The translations under genes and the position numbers were made by a program. From DATKWD01 sp963704815 (lineage in GTDB: Bacteria; Actinomycetota; Acidimicrobiia; Acidimicrobiales; Salinilacustritrichaceae), in NCBI GenBank assembly GCA_963704815.1, contig CAVPHU010000010.1, positions 62,001-126,000 on the forward strand: 64,000 nt of DNA, written 5' to 3'. Every line of letters starts with the position of its first letter. Position 1 is the stretch's first letter. Below the pieces are notes generated by a model. That model had not been told where the DNA came from, made no database searches, and saw nothing but the letters and a program-made list of their open reading frames with translations. Positions 31,545 through 40,720 of this stretch are shown here, piece after piece.

Positions 31545-31922
31545 GTGAAGGACGAGATCGAGAACCGTTGGCGTGACCTGGGTGAGTTCATCCGTGAGCA
31601 ACGCCGGATCGACCACCTGTCCTTGCGCAAGCTCTCCGAGATGGCGGGGATCTCGAACCCCTATCTCAGCCAGATCGAGCGAGGGCTCCGGAAGCCGTCG
31701 GCCGAGATCCTCCAACAGATCGCCCGGGCCCTCGAGATCTCGTCCGAGTCGCTCTACGTGCGCGCCGGCATCCTCGAGGAACGCACCGACGAGGCCGACG
31801 TGGTGGGCGAGATCGGTCGCGACGCCCACCTCTCGGAAGACCAGAAGCGCACGCTCGTGCGCATCTACCAGTCGTTCCGGCTCGAGTCGGCCGAAGCCGA
31901 ACCCGACGCCGAAGCGTCCTGA
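31545..31922 (+). CDS. XRE-family HTH regulator
   Basis: A 125-aa protein with a Cro/C1-type HTH: LRKLSEMAGISNPYLSQIERG (core LSEMAGISNPYLSQIERG), then LRKPSAEILQQIARAL. The remainder is acidic and helical with EDQKRTLVRIYQSFR. GTG 31545 has TACGCT 9 nt upstream. It precedes mshA; a role in controlling it is possible but not shown. Confidence 0.85.
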   Translation: MKDEIENRWRDLGEFIREQRRIDHLSLRKLSEMAGISNPYLSQIERGLRKPSAEILQQIARALEISSESLYVRAGILEERTDEADVVGEIGRDAHLSEDQKRTLVRIYQSFRLESAEAEPDAEAS

Positions 31923-31979
31923 TCCCGACCTCACCGGTGGGCTCGGAATGGCACGGCCGCTTCAGGTGTTGATCCGCCC

Positions 31980-33194
31980 GTGCGCAACCTCGCAGTCCTG
32001 AGTCTGCACACCTCTCCCTTGGCCCAGCCGGGCACGGGCGATGGTGGCGGCATGAACGTGTACGTCCGCGAACTCGCAGGCGCGCTGGCGCAAGCGGGCG
32101 TCGAGACGACGGTGTACACCCGGCGGTGGGCCGACGACCTGGACGACGTGATCGAGGTCGAGCCCGGATTCCGGGTGGCCCACATCGAGGCCGGCCCGCC
32201 GGATCTCCCCAAAGAGGCACTTCCCGAGATCGTCGACGACTTCGCCAAGGGCGTCGAACTGCGGCTCGCGCACGAGGGCGATGTCGACGCCATCCACGCC
32301 AACTACTGGCTGTCGGGCGTCGCCGGGCACCAGCTCAAGCACCGACTCGACCTCCCGCTCGTGAGCACGTTCCACACGCTCGCCCGGGTGAAGGCGCAGA
32401 CCGGCGATCCCGAGCCAGAGCGTCGGTCACAGGCCGAGGCCGAGGTGGTCGCCTGCAGCGACGCCATCCTGGCCAACAGCGAGGCCGAGCGGGCCCAGCT
32501 GGTCGAGTTCTACGGCGCCCCGGCCGACCGCATCGAGATCGTTCCTCCGGGCGTCGAGCACGCGTTCTTCTCGCCTGGCGACAAGCGCGGAGCGCGCCTC
32601 GCGCTCGACCTCGCCACCGACCGACCCGTGGTGCTGTTCGTCGGTCGGATCCAGCCGCTCAAGGGTCTCGACGTGGCCATCGAGGCGTTCGCCCGGCTCG
32701 AGCGGCGCGACGCCCAGATGGTGGTCGTCGGCGGAGCGTCGGGGTCCGACGGCGCCACCGAGGTGGCGCGCATTCGCGCGCTGACGGCGTCGCTCGGGGT
32801 GACCGACCGGGTCCGGTTCGTCGATCCGCAGCCCCACCACCTGCTGTCCACCTACTACCGGGCCGCCGACATCGTGTTCGTCCCCAGCCGGAGCGAGAGC
32901 TTCGGGCTGGTTGCGCTCGAGGCCTCGGCCTGCGGCGTTCCGGTCGTTGCTTCCGCTGTGGGTGGTCTGCTCAGTCTCGTCGACGACGGCGAGACCGGTT
33001 TCCTGGTCGACGGCCGGGACCCTGGGGTGTTCGCTCGTCACGCCGACGCGATCCTCGGCGATCCTGCGCTGGCCGCCTCGCTGTCGGCGTCGGCCGCTCG
33101 CCGGGCGCGGCAGTACACCTGGTCGACCGCCGCCGCTCGACTCCGTCGCCTCTACGCCGACCTCAGCACCCGGGCGCTCGTCACGTGCCCGTGA
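31980..33194 (+). CDS. mshA: MshA-type D-inositol-3-phosphate glycosyltransferase
   Basis: GT4 retaining glycosyltransferase that transfers GlcNAc to inositol phosphate, the first step of mycothiol synthesis. Signatures: LHTSPLAQPGTGDGGGMNVY, FHTLARVKAQ, VGRIQPLKGLD, and the nucleotide-sugar motif PSRSESFGLVALEAS with the Glu-x7-Glu pair. It is 404 aa, close to known MshA. GTG 31980 was chosen to give MRNLAVLS. The YbjN-like gene follows after 10 bp. Mycothiol use agrees with the DinB-like gene at 10.7 kb. Confidence 0.9.
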   Translation: MRNLAVLSLHTSPLAQPGTGDGGGMNVYVRELAGALAQAGVETTVYTRRWADDLDDVIEVEPGFRVAHIEAGPPDLPKEALPEIVDDFAKGVELRLAHEGDVDAIHANYWLSGVAGHQLKHRLDLPLVSTFHTLARVKAQTGDPEPERRSQAEAEVVACSDAILANSEAERAQLVEFYGAPADRIEIVPPGVEHAFFSPGDKRGARLALDLATDRPVVLFVGRIQPLKGLDVAIEAFARLERRDAQMVVVGGASGSDGATEVARIRALTASLGVTDRVRFVDPQPHHLLSTYYRAADIVFVPSRSESFGLVALEASACGVPVVASAVGGLLSLVDDGETGFLVDGRDPGVFARHADAILGDPALAASLSASAARRARQYTWSTAAARLRRLYADLSTRALVTCP

Positions 33195-33204
33195 TCGAAA
33201 CCGA

Positions 33205-33675
33205 GTGAAGCCGCCCAGCACCGACCAGGAGTTGGCGGCGATCGGCGAACTGATCGATCGGTGGCTCGATGCGCAGCTGGCCGAGAATCCGGTGGTTGCC
33301 GCGGTCGAGCGAGAACCGGAGGACCGTCGCTGGTTCGTGCGGGTCACGGGCGAGGAGAAGGACGTCTATTCGATCTGGTTCCAGCTCGGCCAACGGACGC
33401 TGAGCTTCGAGACCTATGTGATGCCGGCCCCCGAGGAGAACGAAGCTGCGTTCTTCGAGCACCTGCTCCGACGCAACAAGGGCTTCTACGGGCTGGCCTT
33501 CGAGATCGGCGAGGAGGAGGCGGTGTTCCTCGCCGGTCGGCTCGGCAACGACGCCGTCGACGAAGACGAGCTCGATCGGGTGCTGGGCACGATCTACGCC
33601 GCCGTCGAACAGTGCTTCCGCTCCGCGCTTCGGATCGGCTTCGCCTCGCGGCTCGAACTCGACGACCGCACCTGA
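33205..33675 (+). CDS. YbjN-domain protein
   Basis: A 156-aa protein with the YbjN/type III secretion chaperone-like fold: WFVRVTGEEKDVYSIWFQLGQ, of which FVRVTGEEKDVYSIWFQLG is shown, and LRRNKGFYGLAFEIGEEE. Genes of this family sit next to mshA in many actinobacteria. GTG 33205 starts 10 bp after mshA, so probably in one transcript. Function unknown. Confidence 0.75.
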   Translation: MKPPSTDQELAAIGELIDRWLDAQLAENPVVAAVEREPEDRRWFVRVTGEEKDVYSIWFQLGQRTLSFETYVMPAPEENEAAFFEHLLRRNKGFYGLAFEIGEEEAVFLAGRLGNDAVDEDELDRVLGTIYAAVEQCFRSALRIGFASRLELDDRT

Positions 33676-33784
33676 TCACCTCGACGACGATCCGAGAGAG
33701 CATTTCATTGCTTTTCGATCTCTTTCCATCTACGGTCGGCCGTGCTCCGGATCGGCGGCGCGAGCCGTGCTCGGGGAAGTGGCG

Positions 33785-34996
33785 GTGAGCACCGCCGGTC
33801 TCGGAGCAACCCTCGACGACGAAGCCACCGGCGCGCCGCCGGTCTGGCTGATCTTCAGCATCACCGTCACCGGCATCCTGGCCAACACCATGTTGAGCCC
33901 GGTCATCCCCGATGTGCTCGACGACCTCGGCGTCGCCGACGACCGGGCCGGATGGTTGGTGTCGGCCGGCACCCTTCCGGGCATCCTGATGGCCCCGGCG
34001 ATCGGCCTGATGGCCGATCGCTTCGGCCGGAAGCGTGTGCTCGTGCCGTGCCTGACGAGCTTCGGCGTGTTCGGCCTGGCCGCGGCGCTGGCACCGAGCT
34101 TCTCCACGCTGTTGCTCGCCCGATTCGGCCAGGGTCTGGGGTCGGCTGGTCTCATCAACCTGGCCGTGGTCATCATCGGTGACCACTGGGAGGGCGAGGA
34201 ACGCACCCGGCTGGTCGGTCGGAACGCGGCCGTGCTGACCGCTTCGCTGGCCCTTTTCCCTCCGCTCGCCGGCGTCCTCAGCGACCTCGGAGGCTGGCGG
34301 CTCGCGTTCGTGCCCTACGGCATCGGGCTGGTGACGGCCGGGTTGATCTGGCAACGGCTCCCCGAGTTCCGGCCCGGAGGCGACGACAAGTTCACCGAGC
34401 AACTGGCCGATGCCCGGCGGGTCATCGCTCGCCCGGTGGTCCTCGCGACCCTCGCAACCGGGTTCGTGCTGTTCGTCTGCATCTTCGGGCTGTTCCTGAC
34501 CACGATGCCGGTCCACCTCGAGGAGCAGTTCGGACTGTCGGCGTCGGGACGCGGCCTCATCATCGCCGTGCCTGCCATCCCCTCCACGCTGATGGCGCTC
34601 AACCTCACGGCGGTTCGGCGTCGCCTCGGGCTGCGACGACTCGTCGTCGTGGCCGCGTCGATGTTCGCGATCGCGTTCCTGATCATCGGACGCACCGATC
34701 TGTTGTTGGTGCTCTGCCTCGGCGCCGGGTTCTACGGACTCGCCGAGGGGATCTTCATCCCGACGCTCCAGGACGTCGCCTCCAGTGCGTCGCCACCGGA
34801 GCAGCGAGGCACCGTCGTGGCCGTGTGGGTGGGTGCGGCGAGGGCCGGGCAGACCGCCGGTCCACTGGCCGCCGGAGCCCTGTTCGCCGCGACCTCGACC
34901 AACACCACGTTCGTGGCCGGCGCCGGCCTCACCGCCGTGCTCGCCGTCGCCCTGTACTTCGGCCCGCTCCGCGAGTCGCGCATCAGGCCCGGCTGA
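33785..34996 (+). CDS. MFS transporter
   Basis: A membrane transporter of about 403 aa with 12 predicted helices. Motif A between TM2 and TM3 reads GLMADRFGRKRVL, and helix 5-type sequences include LFPPLAGVLSDLGGWR. A drug-efflux-like member; substrate unknown. Three GTG codons are in frame near the start (33767, 33779, 33785). I prefer 33785 because GGGGAAG lies 5-6 nt upstream. The AT-rich stretch 33695-33735 with TACGGT at 33731 is a likely promoter. Confidence 0.88.
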   Translation: MSTAGLGATLDDEATGAPPVWLIFSITVTGILANTMLSPVIPDVLDDLGVADDRAGWLVSAGTLPGILMAPAIGLMADRFGRKRVLVPCLTSFGVFGLAAALAPSFSTLLLARFGQGLGSAGLINLAVVIIGDHWEGEERTRLVGRNAAVLTASLALFPPLAGVLSDLGGWRLAFVPYGIGLVTAGLIWQRLPEFRPGGDDKFTEQLADARRVIARPVVLATLATGFVLFVCIFGLFLTTMPVHLEEQFGLSASGRGLIIAVPAIPSTLMALNLTAVRRRLGLRRLVVVAASMFAIAFLIIGRTDLLLVLCLGAGFYGLAEGIFIPTLQDVASSASPPEQRGTVVAVWVGAARAGQTAGPLAAGALFAATSTNTTFVAGAGLTAVLAVALYFGPLRESRIRPG

Positions 34997-35042
34997 CGAC
35001 GGCAGCCGTCCGGGCCGACCGGCGGCGCTACCGTGCCGACTC

Positions 35043-35828
35043 GTGACGAAGATCCAGATCGTCGGCGGTGGCCGAATGGGCGAGGCGCTGCTGGCGGGAC
35101 TGCTCGCAGGGGGGTTCGCATCGTCCGGTGAGATCCGGGTGGTGGAGGTGCTCCCTGCGCGTGCGGACGAGCTCCGTGCCACCCACGACGGGATCGAGGT
35201 GGCCGACGTGGTCGGCGCCGCCGACGGAACGGTGATCGCCGTGAAGCCCAACGACGTGGCCGCGGCGGTCCGAGCCGCGGTCGACGCCGGCACCCAGCGC
35301 GTCCTGTCGATCGCTGCGGGGGTCACCCTCGCCACTCTCGAAGGAGCGGCCGGCGAGGTGCCGGTGGTACGGGCGATGCCCAACACGCCCGCGCTCGTGG
35401 GCCGAGGCGCCGCGGCGATCGCGGGCGGGTCGACGGCGAACGAGGCCGATCTCGCGTGGGCCGAGCAGATCCTCGGCGCCGTCGGCATCGTCGAGCGGGT
35501 GTCCGAGCTGCTGCTCGACGCGGTGACCGGGCTGTCGGGGTCGGGTCCTGCCTATGTGTTCGTGATCGCCGAGGCCCTGGTCGAAGCCGGGGTCCTCAAC
35601 GGCCTGCCCCGACCGACGGCCGTTGCGCTGACCGAGCAGACCCTCCTCGGCGCCGCGACGCTCCTGGCGAGCTCGGACGACGATGCGGCAACGCTGCGGG
35701 GCAACGTCACCTCACCGGGCGGCACGACCGCCGCCGGGCTCCGGGTCCTCGAGGACCGAGGGGTGCGAGCGGCCTTCCTGGAAGCCGTCAGCGCCGCAAC
35801 CGAACGAAGCCGAGAACTCGGCGCCTGA
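35043..35828 (+). CDS. proC: Pyrroline-5-carboxylate reductase
   Basis: Last step of proline synthesis: P5C to proline with NAD(P)H. The 261-aa protein has the Rossmann start VGGGRMGEALL, the VRAMPNTPALVG segment, and C-terminal SGSGPAYVFVIAEAL and VTSPGGTTAAGL, hallmarks of ProC. GTG 35043 has TACCGT 8 nt upstream. A BldC-like regulator gene lies convergent after it, an order kept in other actinobacteria. Confidence 0.96.
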   Translation: MTKIQIVGGGRMGEALLAGLLAGGFASSGEIRVVEVLPARADELRATHDGIEVADVVGAADGTVIAVKPNDVAAAVRAAVDAGTQRVLSIAAGVTLATLEGAAGEVPVVRAMPNTPALVGRGAAAIAGGSTANEADLAWAEQILGAVGIVERVSELLLDAVTGLSGSGPAYVFVIAEALVEAGVLNGLPRPTAVALTEQTLLGAATLLASSDDDAATLRGNVTSPGGTTAAGLRVLEDRGVRAAFLEAVSAATERSRELGA

Positions 35829-35847
35829 CGAAGCGCCGGAGGAGTGG

Positions 35848-36042
35848 TCAGCCGGCTTCGGTGTAGCGGTCGGCGAGGTAGGCGTCGACGTCGTCTTCGC
35901 GGAGGCGGTACGACCGTCCGATGCGGACGGCAGGGAGATCGCCCTTCTTGATCAGGCGGTAGACGGTCATGTCGGACAGACGCAGCAGCTCTGCCACCTC
36001 GTTCACCGTCAGGAAGCGCGCACGCGCATGGGACACGGCCAC
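35848..36042 (-). CDS. BldC/excisionase-type small HTH protein
   Basis: A 64-aa winged-HTH protein of the BldC/excisionase (MerR-like) family: RFLTVNEVAELLRLSDMTVY is the HTH, IKKGDLPAVRIGRSYRL the wing and VDAYL the C-terminal helix. BldC-type proteins regulate development or growth by binding AT-rich repeats. GGAG lies 4 nt before GTG 36042. Small proteins of this type near proC occur widely in actinobacteria. Confidence 0.85.
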   Translation of the reverse strand: MAVSHARARFLTVNEVAELLRLSDMTVYRLIKKGDLPAVRIGRSYRLREDDVDAYLADRYTEAG

Positions 36043-36137
36043 GGCTCTCCACCCTTTCTCCGCGTAGGGCAACGAACTCTACGGCACGATGCTCCGGTGC
36101 GAAAGGGGCAGCATCGGGTGGGTACGGTCGTCCCGTC

Positions 36138-37001
36138 ATGAGCGCTCGCTACGACACGATCACCTTCTTCTCCGACTATGGACGCGCCGACGAGTTCGTC
36201 GGTGTCGTGCACTCGGTCATCGCCTCGATCGCTCCGGAGGTGCGCATCATCGACCTCAGCCACGACATCGCACCCCATGACGTCCGTGCCGGCGGCCTGC
36301 TGCTCGCACGAAGCGCGCAGTACCTGCGTCCGGGCGTCGTGCTCGGGGTCGTCGATCCCGGAGTCGGCTCAGCCCGGCGCGGGGTCGCCATCGAGGTCGG
36401 CGGCGGCCAATCGGTGCTCGTGGGTCCTGACAACGGGCTGTTCGCCGCCGCCGTCGCCATGGTCGGCGGGGCGACCCGCACGGTCGAGCTGACCAGCGAC
36501 GATCACCGCCTGCCCGCGCCGGGGGCCACCTTCGATGGGCGCGACGTGTTCGGCCCGGCGGCCGCGCATCTCTGTGCCGGCGTCGACCTCGGCGATCTCG
36601 GGCCCGAGGTCGACCCCCAGACCCTCATGCCCGGCACGCTGCCGGTGCTCCGTGAGGACGACGGAGTGATGACCGCCGAGGTCTTGTGGGTCGACCGGTT
36701 CGGCAACGCCCAGCTCAACCTCGACCCCGAAGACCTGGCGAACCACGGCGAGTGGTTCCGTATGCGGATCGGCGAGGACAGCCGCCGGGTGCGGGTCGTG
36801 ACCTCCTACAGCCAGCTCGACCACGGCGAGATCGGCCTCGTCATCGACTCCTACGGGCTGCTCGCCCTCTCGGTGGCCCAGGGATCGGCCGCGTTCGAAC
36901 TCGGGCTGTCGGGGGCCACCGAGGTCGCGCTCGAGCCGGCGGAGGCTCCTCGAGGAGCCAGCACTCCGGTCGACCTCCGACCGAGAACGGAGATGCCATG
37001 A
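36138..37001 (+). CDS. SAM hydroxide adenosyltransferase (DUF62 family)
   Basis: A 287-aa protein of the fluorinase/chlorinase/SAM-hydroxide adenosyltransferase superfamily, which splits SAM to adenosine and methionine. Signatures are FFSDYGRADEFVGVVHSVI, IDLSHDIAPHDV, VVDPGVGSARRG and PDNGLFAAAV. The fluorinase-specific loop is absent, so the hydroxide-using type is expected. ATG 36138 has TACGGT 9 nt upstream. A small membrane gene overlaps its 3' end. Confidence 0.88.
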   Translation: MSARYDTITFFSDYGRADEFVGVVHSVIASIAPEVRIIDLSHDIAPHDVRAGGLLLARSAQYLRPGVVLGVVDPGVGSARRGVAIEVGGGQSVLVGPDNGLFAAAVAMVGGATRTVELTSDDHRLPAPGATFDGRDVFGPAAAHLCAGVDLGDLGPEVDPQTLMPGTLPVLREDDGVMTAEVLWVDRFGNAQLNLDPEDLANHGEWFRMRIGEDSRRVRVVTSYSQLDHGEIGLVIDSYGLLALSVAQGSAAFELGLSGATEVALEPAEAPRGASTPVDLRPRTEMP

Positions 37002-37087
37002 GACCCGGAACCACCCTCGTGCTCGGGATCCTGCTCCTGCTGATCCTGGGCGCTGCGGTCCTCCAGCTGTTCATCCTCGCCCGCTGA
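36998..37087 (+). CDS. 29-aa single-pass membrane peptide
   Basis: A short gene whose start overlaps the previous stop by ATGA. The peptide begins MRPGTTLV and consists almost entirely of a hydrophobic helix, LGILLLLILGAAVLQLFIL, ending in Arg. Coupling to the upstream gene and the helix suggest it is translated; a role as a small regulator or membrane anchor is inference. Confidence 0.5.
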   Translation: MRPGTTLVLGILLLLILGAAVLQLFILAR

Positions 37088-37135
37088 CGCGGACCAGCTC
37101 GGCAGCCGCGTTTCGCCGCCTGTCCGCTCGCCCTC

Positions 37136-37993
37136 TCAGACCCGGTTGGCGAGCTCTTCGCGGGTGAACCGCTTGGCGCCGCCCCGGATGAGGAACAGCG
37201 CGATCGCCCACAGCGCGCCGCCGATGGCGAACGCCACCGGCAGATCGACGAGGAGCAGGCCGGTGGCCTGGCCGACGGCCAGGAAGATGAGCGGCAGGAT
37301 CACTGCGCCACCCAGCTGGTTCGCCTCCTGGCTGGTCTTGGCCCGAGCCGAGACCCTCACCATGACGGCGAGTCCGAGCGCCGCGACGGCCGGTGCGACC
37401 CAGAAGATCATCACGCCCCAGAGCTGGGTCGGCACGAAGACGCGGTGCATGACCGGCCAGGCAACCGAGTTGGCGACGATGGCGAACGCGAGGAATCCGA
37501 TCCAGCTCACGAGCAGCGCCGGCACGTAGGCGACGAGCAGCTTGCTGTAGAAGAGGTCGCGAGCCGAGACGTTGAGATGGAGCAGCGACTCGAGGGTGCG
37601 GCGCTCCTTCTCGCCGGCGAAGGCATCGGCGGCGAGCACGGCCGAGACCATCAACGGCACGATGAGGAACAGCGGTGCCAGGAGATAGCCGTTGACGAGC
37701 ACGACGAGCTGCTCCTTGGCCGGCAACTCGAGGATCGGCCGGGCGAGGTCGCCGGGCAGGCTTCCGAGGAAACGATCGAGGCTGAAGCTCTCCTGCGAGC
37801 GCGCCGCGAAGCCGATCACGGCCGGCAGCACGATCATCAACAGCGTGGGGACGAGCAGCATCGGCAGCACGACCGCCTTCGATCTTCGGATGGCGGTCAG
37901 GTCCTTCATGAACACCGCGAAGACCGCCTGACGGTCCATCGGCTTGCGCTCGGGCTCGGGCGGCTCGACGTGGTCGACGGTGACGGCGCTCAT
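37136..37993 (-). CDS. ABC-2 type transporter permease
   Basis: A 285-aa membrane protein with about six helices. AFAGEKERRTLESLLHLNVS is the conserved 'KExGTLE'-type loop of ABC-2/NatB permeases. It overlaps the 3' end of the ATPase gene by 4 nt, so it is the second gene of an exporter, for example for Na+, lipid or drug. Substrate unknown. Confidence 0.85.
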   Translation of the reverse strand: MSAVTVDHVEPPEPERKPMDRQAVFAVFMKDLTAIRRSKAVVLPMLLVPTLLMIVLPAVIGFAARSQESFSLDRFLGSLPGDLARPILELPAKEQLVVLVNGYLLAPLFLIVPLMVSAVLAADAFAGEKERRTLESLLHLNVSARDLFYSKLLVAYVPALLVSWIGFLAFAIVANSVAWPVMHRVFVPTQLWGVMIFWVAPAVAALGLAVMVRVSARAKTSQEANQLGGAVILPLIFLAVGQATGLLLVDLPVAFAIGGALWAIALFLIRGGAKRFTREELANRV

Positions 37994-38975
37994 GACATCG
38001 CCCCGAGCCCGGACGACTCGACCAGGGGCGCGTCGACCTCCGACCCGGTGATGCCGGCCTCGATGGCGAAATAGACGTCTTCGAGCGTGGGCGGCCGGGG
38101 AACGGCCGCGAAGACATCGACGTCGAGGCCGACCAGGACGGCGACCACGCGAGCGAGGCTGTCGCGGTCGTGGACGCGGAGCGCTGCGCCATCGGGTGTG
38201 GCCTCGGCCGACTGCACACCGGGGACCGTGCGGATGGTGGCGAGCAACTCGATCGAGGCCGGGTCGCCGAGGTCGAGCGCCGCTTCGAGGTGGGGCCAGA
38301 GCTCCGAGGCCAGGTCGGCCGGACGGCCGAAGGCGTGCAGGGTGCCGCGGTTGAGCACGGCCATGCGGTCGCGAGCCGTCCCGCCTCGCCGAGGAAGTGG
38401 GTGCACAACACGATGGTTCGTCCCTGCTCGCTCGCCAACGATCCGATCAGTTCGACCACATCGCGGGTCGCGGTCGGGTCGAGTCCGGACGTCGGTTCGT
38501 CGAGGAACAGAACTTCCGGATCATGCAGCAGCGCACGCGCCAGCCCGAGTCGCTTGCGCTGGCCGGTCGAGAAGCCCTGCACGAGGTCGTCGGACCGATC
38601 GGCCATGCCGAAGCGGCCGAGCAGTTCGTCGACCCGGCGCTCGGCGGGATGGGGGTCGAGGCCCCGGATCTTGGCTGTGAACATGAGGTTCTCGCGAGCC
38701 GTCAACCGGTCGTCGAGACCGGCGTGTTCGGTCAGCACGCCGGTGCGGGCCCTGAGGTCGTCCCCCTGACGGACCGGATCGAGCCCGAGGACCGTGGCCG
38801 AGCCGCCGTGTGGGTCGAGCACGCCGTTGAGCAGCCGCACCGTGGTGGTCTTCCCGGCGCCGTTGGGACCGAGCAGGGCGAGCACCTCGCCGGCCTGGGC
38901 ATCGATCGTCAGGCGATCGACGGCCGTTCCCGACGAGAAGTTCCGGGTCAACTCGTGGGTTCGGATGACAGCCAT
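37990..38975 (-). pseudogene. ABC transporter ATPase, interrupted by one frameshift
   Basis: ATPase of the NatA/DrrA class for the adjacent permease. In the first frame from ATG 38975: Walker A LLGPNGAGKTTTVRLL, signature STGQRKRLGLARAL, Walker B VLFLDEPTSGLD and the switch region IVLCTHFLGEAGRLA. At about 38371 the reading must shift by one base to continue DRMAVLNRGTLHAFGRPADL, then LEDVYFAIEAG near the end. A missing base (CTCGC, then GACCGC) explains it. Both sides match the family, so this is either a sequencing error or a recent mutation. Confidence 0.9.
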
Positions 38976-39192
38976 GTGTGCCCGATCGTGAGGGGACTCG
39001 TCCAAGATGCCACGGTCATCGCCCGGGCGGCCACACCGGCGGCGCGACCTGCGGAGCATCGGCTGATGGGAGCCGGACCTTGAGCCCGAATGCCGGCGGG
39101 TGCACGGGCGCCGAACTCAATTGCACATGGGGACGTTCTTCTGTGGTGCACTGGTGGTCCGCGCTTCGCGGGAAGAAGGGAAAGGTGCCCGG

Positions 39193-40692
39193 TTGAATCT
39201 GGCCTCGATCATCGACGACCATCCCGCCGACAAGGTGGCCATCATCAGCCGTGGCGAGCCCACCACGTACGGCGAGCTGCGTGACCAAGCCGCCCGTCTC
39301 CGTGGCGGATTGGTCGGCCTCGGCATCGAGCCAGGCGACCGGGTGGCGATCCTGGCCGCCAACAACTGGTACTTCGTGGTCAGCTACCTCGCCGCACTGG
39401 GTGTCGGCGCCGTCGCAGTGCCCATGAACCCGGCCAGCCCGGCCGCCGAGATCGAACTCGAGCTCTCGACGATCGGGGCTCGTGCGCTCGTCGTCGGCCC
39501 CACCGGAGCCCGCGCGTTCGCAGCGTGCGACCGCTCGGCGGTTCCCTCGCTCGAGTCCGTGATCACCGCTCCGGGCACCGACCTCGCCGACTCCATCTGC
39601 ATCGACGACCTCATCGAGGCCGAGCCCGTCGGCGTGGTCGACCGATCGGACGACGACCTGGCGGTCATGGTCTTCACCAGCGGGACGGCGGGTCGCCCCA
39701 AGGCGGCGATGTTGAGTCATCGCAACCTGCTGAGCAACATCGAACAGCAGCAGGCGTTCGCCCCGCGTGCCCAGAATGCCGACGACGTGGTCTTCGGTCT
39801 GCTGCCGATGTTCCACATCTTCGGCCTCAACGTGGTGCTGGGCGGGTCGTTCTCCACCGGCTCGACCGTGCTGCTCGTCGAACGATTCGACCCCCAGTCC
39901 TCGATCGACGCGATCCGCAAGCACGAGGTCACCATCATCTCCGGAGCGCCCACGATGTTCGCGGCCTGGGCCGCCATGCCGGGGGTGACCCATGCCGATT
40001 TCGCGTCGGTCCGCCGCGCCGTGTCGGGGGCGAGCAAGCTCCACCCCGAGACGGCGGAAGCGGTCGAGTCGCGGTTGGGCATCGAGCTCAGCGAGGGCTA
40101 CGGGCTCACCGAGGCCAGCCCGGTGGTCACCACGGGAGTCGGCGTGCCGGCCCCGCGCGGCAGCATCGGCGCGCCGCTGACCGGCCTGTCGGTTCGCCTC
40201 GTCGACGCCGACGGCCAGGATGCGCTCATCGGCGACCCGGGCGAGTTGTGGGTCAAGGGCCCGAACGTGTTCCTCGGCTACTGGGAGAACGCCGAGGCCA
40301 CCGCCGGGTGTCTGACCCCCGACGGCTGGTTGCGTACCGGCGACATCGCCGTGGTCAACGACGACGGATTCCTCTTTCTCGTCGACCGGGCGAAGGACCT
40401 CATCATCGTGTCGGGCTTCAACGTCTATCCCGCCGAGGTCGAGGACGTGATCATCGATCATCCGGGAGTCGACGCCGTTGCCGTCGTCGGCGTCGAGCAC
40501 CCCTACTCGGGCGAGGCGGTCAAGGCCTACGTGGTCCCGAGTGGCTCACCGGCGGTCGAGGAGGACGACATCATCGACTTCTGCGCACAGCGGCTGGCCC
40601 GCTACAAGTGCCCCGAGAAGGTGCTGTTCGTCGACGAACTCCCACAAGGGCTCGGTGGCAAGGTGCTCAAGCGTCAACTCCGCAACGTCTGA
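39193..40692 (+). CDS. Acyl-CoA synthetase (FadD-like, ANL superfamily)
   Basis: A 499-aa adenylate-forming enzyme. Motifs: MVFTSGTAGRPKAAMLSH (P-loop A3), EGYGLTEASPV (A5), DGWLRTGDIAVVNDDGFLFL (quoted as GWLRTGDIAVVNDDGFLFL) and the hinge DRAKDLIIVSGFNVYPAEVE; the catalytic Lys is in LGGKVLKRQL at the end. Probably activates medium or long-chain fatty acids. The TTG start at 39193 gives MNLASIIDDHPADKVAII, the usual N-terminus, with AAAGG 7 nt upstream. An in-frame ATG at 39127 would add 22 unlike residues. The 217-bp gap before it holds no other gene. Confidence 0.92.
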   Translation: MNLASIIDDHPADKVAIISRGEPTTYGELRDQAARLRGGLVGLGIEPGDRVAILAANNWYFVVSYLAALGVGAVAVPMNPASPAAEIELELSTIGARALVVGPTGARAFAACDRSAVPSLESVITAPGTDLADSICIDDLIEAEPVGVVDRSDDDLAVMVFTSGTAGRPKAAMLSHRNLLSNIEQQQAFAPRAQNADDVVFGLLPMFHIFGLNVVLGGSFSTGSTVLLVERFDPQSSIDAIRKHEVTIISGAPTMFAAWAAMPGVTHADFASVRRAVSGASKLHPETAEAVESRLGIELSEGYGLTEASPVVTTGVGVPAPRGSIGAPLTGLSVRLVDADGQDALIGDPGELWVKGPNVFLGYWENAEATAGCLTPDGWLRTGDIAVVNDDGFLFLVDRAKDLIIVSGFNVYPAEVEDVIIDHPGVDAVAVVGVEHPYSGEAVKAYVVPSGSPAVEEDDIIDFCAQRLARYKCPEKVLFVDELPQGLGGKVLKRQLRNV

Positions 40693-40720
40693 GGTTTCGA
40701 TCGGGCGAGCTCGGCTGATC

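Noticed and set aside
33742..34182. GTG 33742 (5 nt after TACGGT) as a separate leaderless gene
   Set aside because: Its frame is Arg-rich and out of phase with the MFS gene, which has full family similarity; the box more likely serves the MFS mRNA.
37071..38370. Continuation of the ABC ATPase frame to 37071
   Set aside because: Past about 38371 the frame no longer matches the family and is antisense-like noise; the match continues in another frame.
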